From NCBI RefSeq assembly GCF_001895925.1, contig NZ_MPPI01000001.1:381715-445714 (forward strand): a DNA stretch of 64,000 nt. The letters are read 5' to 3'. The notes beneath the pieces were generated by a model that ran no database searches, had not been told where the DNA came from, and worked only from the letters and a program-made list of their open reading frames with translations. The translations under genes were made by a program, and so were the position numbers. Source of the stretch: Phormidesmis priestleyi ULC007 (lineage in GTDB: Bacteria; Cyanobacteriota; Cyanobacteriia; Leptolyngbyales; Leptolyngbyaceae). Numbering within the stretch: position 1 is the stretch's first letter; the number at the start of each line of letters is the position of its first letter. Of the stretch, positions 43,280 to 51,723 are shown piece after piece.

Positions 43280-43384
43280 GTGAGAATTTCTGAAGATTTA
43301 AACATTCCAGACGCTAAAATTACTCGCTATCTATTGCTGCAAAAATCACGGAATGATAAATCGAAGTTTTTAGATTCATTGTAA
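43280..43384 (+). pseudogene. DUF6883-like remnant
   Basis: GTG at 43280 with GAGGT upstream opens 34 codons reading VRISEDLNIPDAKITRYLLL then QKSRNDKSKFLDSL and a stop. NIPDxKITRYLL...RNDKSKFL is the opening of DUF6883-type proteins (~110 aa), often found in small cassettes. The rest of the gene is missing. Confidence 0.55.
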
Positions 43385-43473
43385 AAGGAGCCTAGCGTTA
43401 ATCTCACGATCGCCACGCCTAACACTCGTCAGCAACCGCTAAGATCGCACTAGAACTACCATTAGCCGAAACC

Positions 43474-44148
43474 ATGAGGCGAGTGAACACGATCGTAGCG
43501 GGGATGCTGTTAGGCATGGGGTTGCCGATTAGTCTCGTGTGTATTTGGAACCTGATTCAGCAGAGCGATTCCTTAACGGATTCGGCGCGATCGATCAATA
43601 TTGCGACTCTTATTTTTTACGGAATTTTGCCTGTCGCGATCGGAAGTTGGCTCACTTTGAACAATCATCGTCAAAGTCAAAAATTGGAGCGCGATCGTCT
43701 TCAAAGAGTATTTTTTAATCTGCTGCGCCAAGGGGACGGAAACATCAACATCTTGCGCTTCTCAATGGAGGCAAACATTAGCGGTGCTGAAGCAAAAATC
43801 TATCTAGATGAGCGTGCCAGAGAATTTAATGCTGCGTTTAACGTCAGTGAAGCAGGCAGAGTCTTTTATTATTTTGATGGAGACTTCAACACGCCGACTT
43901 TGAAGTCGATCGCGGGCGAAGAAACCTATGATGTCGTTCTAGAATACGTTCCGCCTCGGACTCGACAAGACGTAGTGCGCGTCATCCAGCAGCTTACAGG
44001 ATTGGATGAGAAACCTGCGAAACGGGTGATTAAAGGAAGTCGAGCCAGTCCCATTCTGATTGCTGAAAACGTTGCGAAGCCGACGGCCGATCAGTTTCGT
44101 CGGCAATTAGAAGCCGTTGGGGCAAGCGTATTAATTGTTTTGCGATAG
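43474..44148 (+). CDS. Membrane protein with C-terminal ribosomal L7/L12-like domain
   Basis: 224 aa. Two membrane helices at the N-terminus (IVAGMLLGMGLPISLVCIW, NIATLIFYGILPVAIGSWLT), a central helical section (LERDRLQRVFFNLLRQGDGN, ANISGAEAKIYLDERAREFN) and a C-terminal ~75-residue domain resembling L7/L12-CTD: YDVVLEYVPPRTRQDVVRVI, GLDEKPAKRVIKGS, AVGASVLI. Such proteins are known in cyanobacteria without a defined job. No clear ribosome-binding site. Confidence 0.65.
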   Translation: MRRVNTIVAGMLLGMGLPISLVCIWNLIQQSDSLTDSARSINIATLIFYGILPVAIGSWLTLNNHRQSQKLERDRLQRVFFNLLRQGDGNINILRFSMEANISGAEAKIYLDERAREFNAAFNVSEAGRVFYYFDGDFNTPTLKSIAGEETYDVVLEYVPPRTRQDVVRVIQQLTGLDEKPAKRVIKGSRASPILIAENVAKPTADQFRRQLEAVGASVLIVLR

Positions 44149-44495
44149 GATTGCAAAACTTTATGATGACGAGAATTTTCTTGACGATCGCCTCTTAGAC
44201 TGATCTAAGGAACGTGAATTTATTAAGGTGCAACTTCTCGGACTCAACTAGAGTGTAGATAAGTTTGTTGATGACTCCGTTGGAGTCGGCTTGTGCCCCC
44301 TAAATCTCCCATTTTGGGGGACTTTGAAACCGGAAATTTTGGCTCAAAGTCCCCCATGAATGGGGGATTTAGGGGGCGAAGATCTCAGCCATGACGAATC
44401 AAAAGATTTGATTACAAGTTTGACAGGTTATTTAATCCACGATCCTAAACGTTTAGGTAAATGAGATTTTCCCAACATCAAGCACTCATCCTTTT
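44149..44495. repeat. Spacer containing palindromic repeat (GGGGGACTTT family), copy 3
   Basis: The repeat runs 44296-44378: outer arms GCCCCCTAAATCTCCCA and TGGGGGATTTAGGGGGC, inner arms GGGGGACTTTGA and TCAAAGTCCCCC, forming one long nested hairpin. The remaining spacer has no gene. Confidence 0.85.
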
Positions 44496-44990
44496 GTGAA
44501 TCGTTCCCAGCTTCTCTTAAAACTCGGTGTCACGGCTTTCTTGATGTCAATCATTTTGGGAATTGGGGGAATCGCGATCGCAGATCTGGGTGAATTAGTT
44601 CACTTCAACTGTCGCCCTCAACCTGACCAGGTGATCTGCGAACTCACCCGCGAACCGCTGATGGGCAATCTAAACACCCGTTATCTCGCTAAATCTGACC
44701 TGATCAAAACCAACGTGCAGATGGAATGGAGCCTTTATCGGGGTTCCGTTGCTCGACTTGTCTTAAACACAAAAGCACACGACGAGATTCCATTCACCCG
44801 CAATGGGTCGAGAACTGCCAATGCTCAACTCTTCGCCCAACGTGACCAGATTGACCGATTTCTCACGACCCCTCAAGCCAATATCCTGAGTGTACGAACC
44901 CATCGACCCTGGAAACTTTGGGCAATTTTGGGAAGCTTAGGAATGGTGAGTGGGACGCTCGGAAGAATTCTCTGGTTGTCAAAGTCTTAA
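44496..44990 (+). CDS. Membrane protein of unknown function
   Basis: 164 aa from a GTG start. One N-terminal helix (VTAFLMSIILGIGGIAIADL), a ~90-residue soluble region with two cysteines (FNCRPQPDQVICELTREPLM) and a C-terminal helix (PWKLWAILGSLGMVSGTLGR). The arrangement suggests a periplasmic or lumenal domain held between two helices. Family not recognised. Confidence 0.55.
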   Translation: MNRSQLLLKLGVTAFLMSIILGIGGIAIADLGELVHFNCRPQPDQVICELTREPLMGNLNTRYLAKSDLIKTNVQMEWSLYRGSVARLVLNTKAHDEIPFTRNGSRTANAQLFAQRDQIDRFLTTPQANILSVRTHRPWKLWAILGSLGMVSGTLGRILWLSKS

Positions 44991-45086
44991 TGAAACTAAC
45001 TGTCTAACACTAACGCGAATGGAAAAAATGATCTCAGACCAAAATTGCTAGAATTAAGCCAAGAAAGCAGGAGAAGGGAAAAGGTA

Positions 45087-45341
45087 ATGAACCAGATATT
45101 AAAAGTTTTGAGTGCAATCTCTCCTCAACATCGACATCAGATTTTGGAAGAAGCTCGACAGCAAAGGAGTGTCAATCCCACGTTGTCTAAACCAGATGTT
45201 TCTGCTCGTTCTTGCTCAACTTGCTCTTATCTCATGCCTGGAGTCAAATTCGGTGAACCAAACACTTGCAACGCTTTCCATCATCCAACTGAGAATCTTT
45301 GTGTCTCGATCGAGTGTCTAGACTGGAAGTTGAAAGGGTGA
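45087..45341 (+). CDS. Small cysteine-rich protein
   Basis: 84 aa from ATG 45087, which follows a GGAGAAGGGAAAAGG tract. The N-terminal half is helical (ISPQHRHQILEEARQQRS); the second half has six cysteines (RSCSTCSYLMPGVKFGEPNT, CNAFHHPTENLCVSIECLDW), suggesting a zinc- or iron-sulfur-binding knuckle. No family recognised. Confidence 0.5.
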   Translation: MNQILKVLSAISPQHRHQILEEARQQRSVNPTLSKPDVSARSCSTCSYLMPGVKFGEPNTCNAFHHPTENLCVSIECLDWKLKG

Positions 45342-45444
45342 CGAGTAGATTAGTTGGCTTGGAATAGCATTACCGATCGCTCTTTAAGATGTTTGAGCAG
45401 CAAACGATGGGAGCGCCCCACCTTTACGACACTGACTAATCCTG

Positions 45445-45993
45445 CTACCAAGTTGGTTTAAACCTCGACATAAACTGTATCCATGAATTCACTTTGCCAC
45501 CCGTAATATTTAGAATGGGAACGCTGTAGGTTTTAGAAGGACAGGCTCTACCTCCACGAGAACACTCAACCGTTGTACTCTCTGATTTTCCAGCTCCGTA
45601 TGCAATTGCAATATCGTTGGCTAAATCACAGCTAATTTCAAACCCGCCAATACGTGTACGACCTCCGTTCTTTTCATAAATCCAACTGTAGCCTGCTCGC
45701 TTCGGCTCCCTCTGGCAAAGGTGTTGAGTAACTTCAAACATCTTGGCAACATGTGCATCATAGAGTTTGAGTTTCGCGCCATAGGCTGGACGACTAACAT
45801 CTTTATTTGGCACATCTAAGAAAAAGACTTCGTTGTCTGACCAGTGAATCGTCATCGGAAGCTTGGTATTTTGCGCTACTGTCTTTTGGCTGAAACCAGC
45901 AAGCGAGACTATTGTTCCCATGGCAATTAAGCCAAACAGATTACTCAAATTTGCCTTAATTGACCCAGATTGAATTTCAGATTTGGTGGACAT
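45445..45993 (-). CDS. Exported protein of unknown function
   Basis: 182 aa. A signal peptide (LFGLIAMGTIVSLAGFSQK, cleavage near TVAQ) is followed by a ~145-residue mature domain with four cysteines (HLCQREPKRAGYSW, FEISCDLAND, VECSRGGRACPSK), possibly two disulfides. No family recognised. A ~296-nt spacer upstream (45994-46289) shows no gene or RNA. Confidence 0.5.
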   Translation of the reverse strand: MSTKSEIQSGSIKANLSNLFGLIAMGTIVSLAGFSQKTVAQNTKLPMTIHWSDNEVFFLDVPNKDVSRPAYGAKLKLYDAHVAKMFEVTQHLCQREPKRAGYSWIYEKNGGRTRIGGFEISCDLANDIAIAYGAGKSESTTVECSRGGRACPSKTYSVPILNITGGKVNSWIQFMSRFKPTW

Positions 45994-46289
45994 GAATATC
46001 GTGCCTTTAGCTTATTTTGAAAAACTCTGTTTACAGTCAAGTCAGTGAGAAGCTGACGAGAATCACAATCTCAACACTCAGTTCTCACAACTGGCTAATC
46101 GGTTTAGCTCAGGGCTGAACCGGAATAGAGGCATTATCCCGCTAATCCTTCCATATAATCTCTCAAGAAAGTGGGATTAGGCGGAAACTTTAGAATTCTT
46201 ATAAGTGAAAATACGGCTCTTCCTGTAACTTTAAAAACCTATCTACGGCATCACTCTTCACCTTCCCCTAGAACAAGGATGCGATCGTT

Positions 46290-46583
46290 TCAGCAGCAAC
46301 GCCCCTCACAGTTACGACGACTGCGAATGCAACCCGTTTCTGCATAGCGCTGTCCATGCTTTCGCACCGTGGGATGAGCCAGCCGTTGAAGCGGAATTCC
46401 TGTCAGTTTCCAAACCAATCGACCAAAAGAATGTAGGACATCCCAAGCCTCTTCTAAGCTGGGTTCTGCAATAAATTCTTTCAGTTCTGTCGTGAATGCT
46501 GCCCATTGAGATTGAAGGGTTGGAGGGTGGCAATAGTCATACGCTGCCATTCCTGCTCGGTAGTGATTAAGGAGATCAAGCAT
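46290..46583 (-). CDS. Small conserved protein with C-terminal cysteine cluster
   Basis: 97 aa from ATG 46583 (TTAGGATCGTG upstream). MLDLLNHYRAGMAAYDYCHP and SLEEAWDVLHSFGRLVWKLT are helical; the tail HGQRYAETGCIRSRRNCEGR plus CC carries four cysteines. Function unknown; an iron- or zinc-binding tail is possible. Divergent from the Mo-nitrogenase-C-domain gene 100 nt away. Confidence 0.55.
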   Translation of the reverse strand: MLDLLNHYRAGMAAYDYCHPPTLQSQWAAFTTELKEFIAEPSLEEAWDVLHSFGRLVWKLTGIPLQRLAHPTVRKHGQRYAETGCIRSRRNCEGRCC

Positions 46584-46684
46584 CACGATCCTAACTTTGT
46601 TGCATAAATTATCCAGCACAAGCGTATAAATCAGTAGCAGCCATTGAAGCCAAAATGCTCCATCAACGGCTCAGGAGATTAATC

Positions 46685-46972
46685 ATGCTATCCCTTACCT
46701 CCCATAAATTCGCAGTTCGCTTTCTTCAACCGATCGCCCGAAAACTCGACAAAATCGAGATTTGCAACGCCAAAACAGCCCATTTCTTCTGTCGTCTCAT
46801 TCCTGCCCAATGCCCATTTGAACGGGATATTCGCTGCTTCGATCGTGTCTTACTGCACATTCCCCCAATGTGCAAACTGAACCCGTTTTATGAACAACTG
46901 GTGGGATTACGATTCAAAGCGCTTTGCTACTTGGCTGATGTGTGTGGTGAAGACATCGCAGCGTATTGTTAA
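46685..46972 (+). CDS. Mo-dependent nitrogenase C-terminal-domain protein
   Basis: 95 aa from ATG 46685, supported by AGGAG 9 nt upstream. VRFLQPIARKLDKIEICNAK, FFCRLIPAQCPFERDIRCF and CKLNPFYEQLVGLRFKALCY match the Mo_nitro_C family, a small domain named from its occurrence in nitrogenase-related proteins and common as a free-standing protein in cyanobacteria, including non-fixers. No nif genes are in the window, so a link to nitrogen fixation cannot be claimed. Confidence 0.75.
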   Translation: MLSLTSHKFAVRFLQPIARKLDKIEICNAKTAHFFCRLIPAQCPFERDIRCFDRVLLHIPPMCKLNPFYEQLVGLRFKALCYLADVCGEDIAAYC

Positions 46973-46988
46973 TCCACAAAAAATAGAT

Positions 46989-47183
46989 TCATGATTTTTC
47001 TGCGTCAGCAGATGGCTTGCTGGTCGGTGGGCGTTCAATCTCTCCCTCGCTGTAGCCTAAATCATACAGACTAGCAGCCTGGGGATCATGCTCTGGTGGC
47101 TGCTTTGATTTACCTGCCCAAGCATCTTCCTTCCCGCGATCGAACCACTCCTGATCAGATTGTGAAGAATCATTGTCGCTCAT
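46989..47183 (-). CDS. Small acidic protein of unknown function
   Basis: 64 aa from ATG 47183 with GGGAG 8 nt upstream. SDQEWFDRGKEDAWAGKSKQ then PPEHDPQAASLYDLGYSEGE: a polar, probably extended protein with a repeated aromatic-Gly pattern. Follows the zinc-ribbon gene by 70 nt on the same strand. No family recognised. Confidence 0.45.
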   Translation of the reverse strand: MSDNDSSQSDQEWFDRGKEDAWAGKSKQPPEHDPQAASLYDLGYSEGEIERPPTSKPSADAEKS

Positions 47184-47253
47184 CAGCATTACTCCCAAGT
47201 GTTCTCCCGATAGTCTAAGTCTTCGCAGACGTTCGATGTATCGTTCTAACGGC

Positions 47254-47451
47254 TCAACCATCTGGAAACTGCCAACAGGAGATGTATTCCATGCTTTTAC
47301 TGCCACAAACACACGCTTCAGGTTTAGACGCAACCCATTCATAGTTGCACTCTCGACAGTGGCAGAAAATATTGTGTCGATTTGCCTCTTCAAGGCTTTG
47401 TTGCCATTCGCGCAGTTCTGTAGGCGTGAGTTGAGGTTGATTGTCTGACAT
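47254..47451 (-). CDS. Small zinc-ribbon-like protein
   Basis: 65 aa. After a helical start (LTPTELREWQQSLEEANRHN) comes IFCHCRECNYEWVASKPEAC then VCGSKSMEYISCWQ, with CxxC and CxC pairs spaced as a zinc ribbon. Small ribbons of this type are unassigned. Start ATG 47451; the alternative overlapping frame is a shadow. Confidence 0.55.
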   Translation of the reverse strand: MSDNQPQLTPTELREWQQSLEEANRHNIFCHCRECNYEWVASKPEACVCGSKSMEYISCWQFPDG

Positions 47452-47585
47452 GGTTGTGTGGGTTGCAAAGGTTTTTAACGATCGTGGTCTCAGCCATTAA
47501 GAATCTCTCGAAAGTCAACCTTAATAAATTCCCCTAAATTTAGATTCGTGTGGCACGATCGGGAAACAAATCTTCACTAACCCAA

Positions 47586-48374
47586 ATGTGCCGTCTTTTA
47601 GGCTATCTCGGTTCGCCCGTTCAACTCGATCGGCTGCTCTATAAACCTGACCATTCTCTCGTCGTGCAAAGCTATCAGCCTCGCGAAATGACAGCAGGAC
47701 TGCTCAACGCAGACGGGTTTGGGATCGGTTGGTATCACCCGCACCGTCAGATCGAACCTTTTATTTACAAAAATACGCTGCCGATCTGGAACGATGTCAA
47801 CCTGCCCAGTTTGAGCCGATATATTGAGTCGGGCTGCACTCTGGCATCGGTTCGCAGTGCTACGGCGGGTCTTGCCGTAGATCTGAGTAACTGTCAGCCG
47901 TTTCAGCATTCTCACCTTTTAGGAATGCACAATGGTTTTATTCAAAGCTTTCGGCAAACGTTGTATCGGCCGATTTGCGATCGTCTCAGCGACACTGCCT
48001 ATCAATTCATTCAAGGCTCGACCGACTCTGAGCATATTTTTGCATTGCTAATTGATGAGTTGTTGTCTGATCCTAATTTGAGCCTCACAGGCGCTTTACG
48101 GCAGACTCTCGACATTTTGACAGAGCTAGGAGAGAAGCATCACACTTCGTTTTCAGCTAATCTGATCGTCACTGATGGTCATCAAATCGTTGCGTCTCGA
48201 TTTGCAAGTCACACGCCCGTTCCAACGCTTTATTGGCTGCGAGACGATTTGACTCTGCCTGACGCGGTTGTGATTGCCTCTGAGCCGCTATTTCCTGGCG
48301 ACTGGAATTTATTGCCCGATCGTAGCCTCCTTACCGTTCAAGATGACTTTAACTTTCAAGTCCAATCTCTCTGA
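47586..48374 (+). CDS. egtC: Ergothioneine biosynthesis glutamine amidotransferase-like hydrolase EgtC
   Basis: 262 aa. The start is ATG 47586, which puts the N-terminal nucleophile Cys at position 2 (MCRLLGYLGSPVQL); the 12 upstream codons are not part of the protein. Class-II amidotransferase motifs follow: NADGFGIGWYHPHRQIEPF, ASVRSATAGLAVDLSNCQPF, LLGMHNGFIQSF and GSTDSEHIFALLIDEL. EgtC removes the glutamate from gamma-glutamyl-hercynylcysteine sulfoxide. Overlaps egtB by 32 nt. Confidence 0.9.
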   Translation: MCRLLGYLGSPVQLDRLLYKPDHSLVVQSYQPREMTAGLLNADGFGIGWYHPHRQIEPFIYKNTLPIWNDVNLPSLSRYIESGCTLASVRSATAGLAVDLSNCQPFQHSHLLGMHNGFIQSFRQTLYRPICDRLSDTAYQFIQGSTDSEHIFALLIDELLSDPNLSLTGALRQTLDILTELGEKHHTSFSANLIVTDGHQIVASRFASHTPVPTLYWLRDDLTLPDAVVIASEPLFPGDWNLLPDRSLLTVQDDFNFQVQSL

Positions 48375-49635
48375 TCTGGTCGATCGCAGACAATGCATTG
48401 CTGACTGGATGCACGCCTGCCGCACCGCAACGTTAGCGCTCTTTGACGGCATGGATCACGAAACCTTCTGCCGTCAACCGCATTCCGATTTCAGTCCAGT
48501 AGGCTGGCATTTGGGGCACATTGCTTACACCGAGGCGCTTTGGCTGCTTCAACACAGTGCTGGCGATCGTCCTTTGTTTCCCGAATATCACCGATTGTTT
48601 GCCCAAGATGGAATGCCGAAGGGCGATCGCGTCAAACTGCCTCCCCTCTCAGAAGTGTGTGACTATCTCAAGGCAGTCAGAGCAAAGGTTTTTGACTATT
48701 TGCAAATCGCGCCTCTAGATCAACAAGAACGGCTCTGGAGATGGATTTTGCAACACGAGAGCCAACACTGTGAAACCGTCGCGCTAATTTTAGAATTACA
48801 AAAAAAGCGTCCTGAACTCTCGCGTTCTCAATCCAATCTTAAACCTCAAACCTCTTCGATGGTTTGCATTCCTGCCGGATATTTTGAGCAGGGAAATGAA
48901 TCGCTCGACGCACTCGATAATGAACGCCCGGTGCATCAAGTTTATTTAGAGACTTATTGCATCGATCGCACCCCTGTCACCCATCAAGCCTATCGATCGT
49001 TCATTCAATCAAACGGTTATCAAGATGTGCGTTGGTGGTCATCAGAGGGTTGGCAATGGCTACAAAAAAATCCTGTGACGCACCCGCTTTACTGGCGAGA
49101 AGATCCAACTTACGCCAATCATCCCGTTTGCGGGGTCAGCTATTACGAAGCAGAAGCCTATGCTCGATTTGTGGGCAAGCGACTGCCCACCGAGTCAGAA
49201 TGGGAAAAAGCCGCAAGCTGGAACTCGCAAGCTGGAACCCGATCGCTTTATGCTTGGGGTGATCAGTTTCCTGATGCAACTCGCTGCAACTATGGTCATG
49301 AGTGGAGTACAACTACGCCCGTCGATCGCTACCCTGCAAATCTCGCTGGCTGCTACGATTTACTAGGCAACGTTTGGGAATGGACGGCAACCTGGTTCGA
49401 TCGCTATGCAGAATTTGAAAGTTATCCTTACCCAGGCTATTCTCAAGTCTATTTTGATGGCGAACATCGAGTGCTTAAAGGCGGCAGTTGGGCAACTCGT
49501 CCCTGGGCGATGCGGTGTGCCTTTCGCAACTGGTATTACCCTCACATGCGACAAATGCTGTCAGGGTTTCGCTGTGTGAGCGATGCCAATCCAGAGTGCT
49601 TAAGCGCTACAGTCATTAAAGATTCTGTCTTGTGA
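48343..49635 (+). CDS. egtB: Ergothioneine biosynthesis sulfoxide synthase EgtB
   Basis: 430 aa from ATG 48343 (MTLTFKSNLSDLVDR). The N-terminal DinB-like domain gives the iron ligands: GWHLGHIAYTEALWLL and ILQHESQHCETVALIL (three His). The C-terminal formylglycine-generating-enzyme-like domain has PAGYFEQGNESLDALDNERP, GVSYYEAEAYARFVGKRLPT, LLGNVWEWTATWF and LKGGSWATRPWAMRCAFRNW. EgtB joins a thiol to hercynine using O2. With egtC and egtD it forms one operon; egtA and egtE are not in the window. Confidence 0.93.
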   Translation: MTLTFKSNLSDLVDRRQCIADWMHACRTATLALFDGMDHETFCRQPHSDFSPVGWHLGHIAYTEALWLLQHSAGDRPLFPEYHRLFAQDGMPKGDRVKLPPLSEVCDYLKAVRAKVFDYLQIAPLDQQERLWRWILQHESQHCETVALILELQKKRPELSRSQSNLKPQTSSMVCIPAGYFEQGNESLDALDNERPVHQVYLETYCIDRTPVTHQAYRSFIQSNGYQDVRWWSSEGWQWLQKNPVTHPLYWREDPTYANHPVCGVSYYEAEAYARFVGKRLPTESEWEKAASWNSQAGTRSLYAWGDQFPDATRCNYGHEWSTTTPVDRYPANLAGCYDLLGNVWEWTATWFDRYAEFESYPYPGYSQVYFDGEHRVLKGGSWATRPWAMRCAFRNWYYPHMRQMLSGFRCVSDANPECLSATVIKDSVL

Positions 49636-49703
49636 GGGAGTTACTCAGCCCCCTAGAGCAAGCGTTAATCAGAAACGGAATGTGAGGAAATAAGGAAAGA
49701 GAT

Positions 49704-50762
49704 ATGTCAACGTTTCAATCCGCAGGGCGGAAAGTTTTTGCACGTCAACCTCAGCAGCCAGCTTACTCGTTAGAAGAACGGTTGCAGATCGAGCATCTCG
49801 TCAACACCGCCAGACCCTCAGACGAAGAATTGCATCCCGGTAGTGACGTGATTCAAGGGTTGAGTCAACAGCCCAAGACGCTGCCGCCGCGATATTTTTA
49901 TGACGATCGTGGTTCTCAACTTTTTGAACAAATTTGCGACCTGCCAGAATATTATCTAACGCGCACCGAAACTGAGATTCTGCAAAGTTGTGCTTCTGAG
50001 ATTGCTGAGATCACAGGCACCTGCGAACTAGTGGAATTGGGAAGCGGCAGTTCTACCAAAACCAGACTCTTACTGGATGCCTATCAAACAGCCGGGCATT
50101 CTCTTTGCTATTGTCCGATCGACATTAGTGCAGGCATTCTCGAAAGCAGCGCTCAAAGTCTGCTGCTTGACTACCCAGCTTTGCAGGTTCACGGCTTGGT
50201 CGGCACTTATGAACTCGCCCTCCAACGGTTAGCACCCAGTCATTTGCCTACGCGCATGATCTGCTTTATTGGCAGCACATTGGGCAATCTCAACCCGCAG
50301 GAATGCGATCGGTTTCTCGAACAGATTAAAAACGCGCTGCAACCGGGTGAATATTTTCTATTAGGCATCGATTTGCAAAAGTCAAAGGCTCAACTAGAAG
50401 CGGCTTACAATGACCGCCAGGGAATCACCGCAGCCTTTAATCTCAACATGCTGCGTCATCTCAATCACCGCTTTGAGGGCACATTTGATCTAACTCAGTT
50501 TGAGCATCTCGCTTTTTATAACGAGTCTCAACACCAAATCGAAATGCACCTTCGCAGTGTGCAGTCTCAAGTCGCTCAACTCAAATCATTAGGGTTGACT
50601 GTTGAGTTTGCGCTAGGAGAATCGATTTTGAGTGAAATCTCTCGTAAATTTAGCCTGACAAAAATTCAGCAAGATCTTGAGAGCAAGGGGCTAAAATCGC
50701 GACAGGTTTGGACGGATGCCAAGCAGTGGTTTGGATTGATTTTGTGTCAGCTACAATCCTGA
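49704..50762 (+). CDS. egtD: L-histidine N-alpha-methyltransferase EgtD
   Basis: 352 aa, ATG 49704 preceded by AAGGAAAGAGAT. PPRYFYDDRGSQLFEQICDL, PEYYLTRTETEIL, ELVELGSGSSTKTRLLLDA, FIGSTLGNLNP and LLGIDLQKSKAQLEAAYND are the EgtD signature. It trimethylates histidine to hercynine, the first committed step of ergothioneine synthesis. It sits 68 nt after egtB, same strand. Confidence 0.95.
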   Translation: MSTFQSAGRKVFARQPQQPAYSLEERLQIEHLVNTARPSDEELHPGSDVIQGLSQQPKTLPPRYFYDDRGSQLFEQICDLPEYYLTRTETEILQSCASEIAEITGTCELVELGSGSSTKTRLLLDAYQTAGHSLCYCPIDISAGILESSAQSLLLDYPALQVHGLVGTYELALQRLAPSHLPTRMICFIGSTLGNLNPQECDRFLEQIKNALQPGEYFLLGIDLQKSKAQLEAAYNDRQGITAAFNLNMLRHLNHRFEGTFDLTQFEHLAFYNESQHQIEMHLRSVQSQVAQLKSLGLTVEFALGESILSEISRKFSLTKIQQDLESKGLKSRQVWTDAKQWFGLILCQLQS

Positions 50763-51093
50763 TCAGTCGTTCTGTTTGCCTGATCATGGGACACGCTAAA
50801 AAGCAGCTAAATCTTGCTCCGATCGCACCCCTTCTTATCTTCAAAATTCTGATAGTTCTGGCTGAACAAACTCATTATTTATGATTTATTTCGCTAATTC
50901 TGGATAAACTTGAGTAGACAAATGAAAATTTGTGTTATTGAATAGAGGCAAACATCTTAACCCTGGCATTTTGCAAGGTAAACTGGTGTCATGAATTTAG
51001 AGTGTTCCTGGATTGAGTCACCGATCGCTGAATAGAGTTTCAGACCCAAGGTTTATCCGTTAAAATTCAATCCAGACGTGAAGGTGTGAGGAG
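50763..51093. other. Spacer upstream of the coiled-coil membrane protein
   Basis: 331 nt without a gene. GTGAGGAG directly precedes the ATG at 51094 as its ribosome-binding site. No other site is identified. Confidence 0.5.
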
Positions 51094-51723
51094 ATGAGCG
51101 ATACCACTTCGTTTTTAGGAGGAGCCGCATTAGCAGGGTTAGCCGCCATCATTCTGTTGAAGGGTGGTGTCAGTGCGACTGCGCCTAGTTTTACATCGCC
51201 TCAGGCTTATCCGGTTCAACCTTATCCGACAGCGACCTTGCCTGCTGCGGGGATGCCTTCTACGACAGCCGCACCGACGGTCTATGATTTAGAGAAACAG
51301 CGAGTAGAAGCCGAGCAACTCAGGGCACAGTTTGAGCAGCAGCGCATGCAGACCGAGCAACTGAAGGCGCAGATTCAAAGCCAGCAAGCGCTAATTGAAA
51401 CCTTGAATGCCCAAAGCAAAAATAACGGCGTGATGCCAATTCCTGGAAAATCAGTCCAGGGGCAACCCTTAAACTTAGAGCAGACTGCTTCTAACCCGAT
51501 GATGACAGGCATTCTCTGGGCGTTAGGCGGAATGCTGCTGGCGTTTGGGGGCGGTCTTGCCCTGGTGGGAATGTTTGTTTTATTTTCTCGTCAGCAGCGA
51601 CCCTCGCGCACGATCGAGGTGATTCACGACGACTATCCAAACTATCTGCCTGCTCGCCGCAAGTCGCAAGTGTTGCCCCCGCGCCGCACCATTAAGCGGG
51701 TCGATGCAGACGATTGGGAATAG
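51094..51723 (+). CDS. Membrane protein with central coiled coil
   Basis: 209 aa. N-terminal hydrophobic segment (FLGGAALAGLAAIILLKGGV), a Pro/Thr-rich stretch, a coiled coil (YDLEKQRVEAEQLRAQFEQQ, RMQTEQLKAQIQSQQALIET), a second helix (ILWALGGMLLAFGGGLALVG) and a basic cytoplasmic tail. Function unknown. Overlaps the next gene by 20 nt if that starts at 51704. Confidence 0.6.
   Translation: MSDTTSFLGGAALAGLAAIILLKGGVSATAPSFTSPQAYPVQPYPTATLPAAGMPSTTAAPTVYDLEKQRVEAEQLRAQFEQQRMQTEQLKAQIQSQQALIETLNAQSKNNGVMPIPGKSVQGQPLNLEQTASNPMMTGILWALGGMLLAFGGGLALVGMFVLFSRQQRPSRTIEVIHDDYPNYLPARRKSQVLPPRRTIKRVDADDWE

Noticed and set aside
48343-49635. EgtB gene considered as OvoA (ovothiol synthase)
   Set aside because: It lacks the C-terminal methyltransferase domain of OvoA and is in an operon with egtC and egtD.
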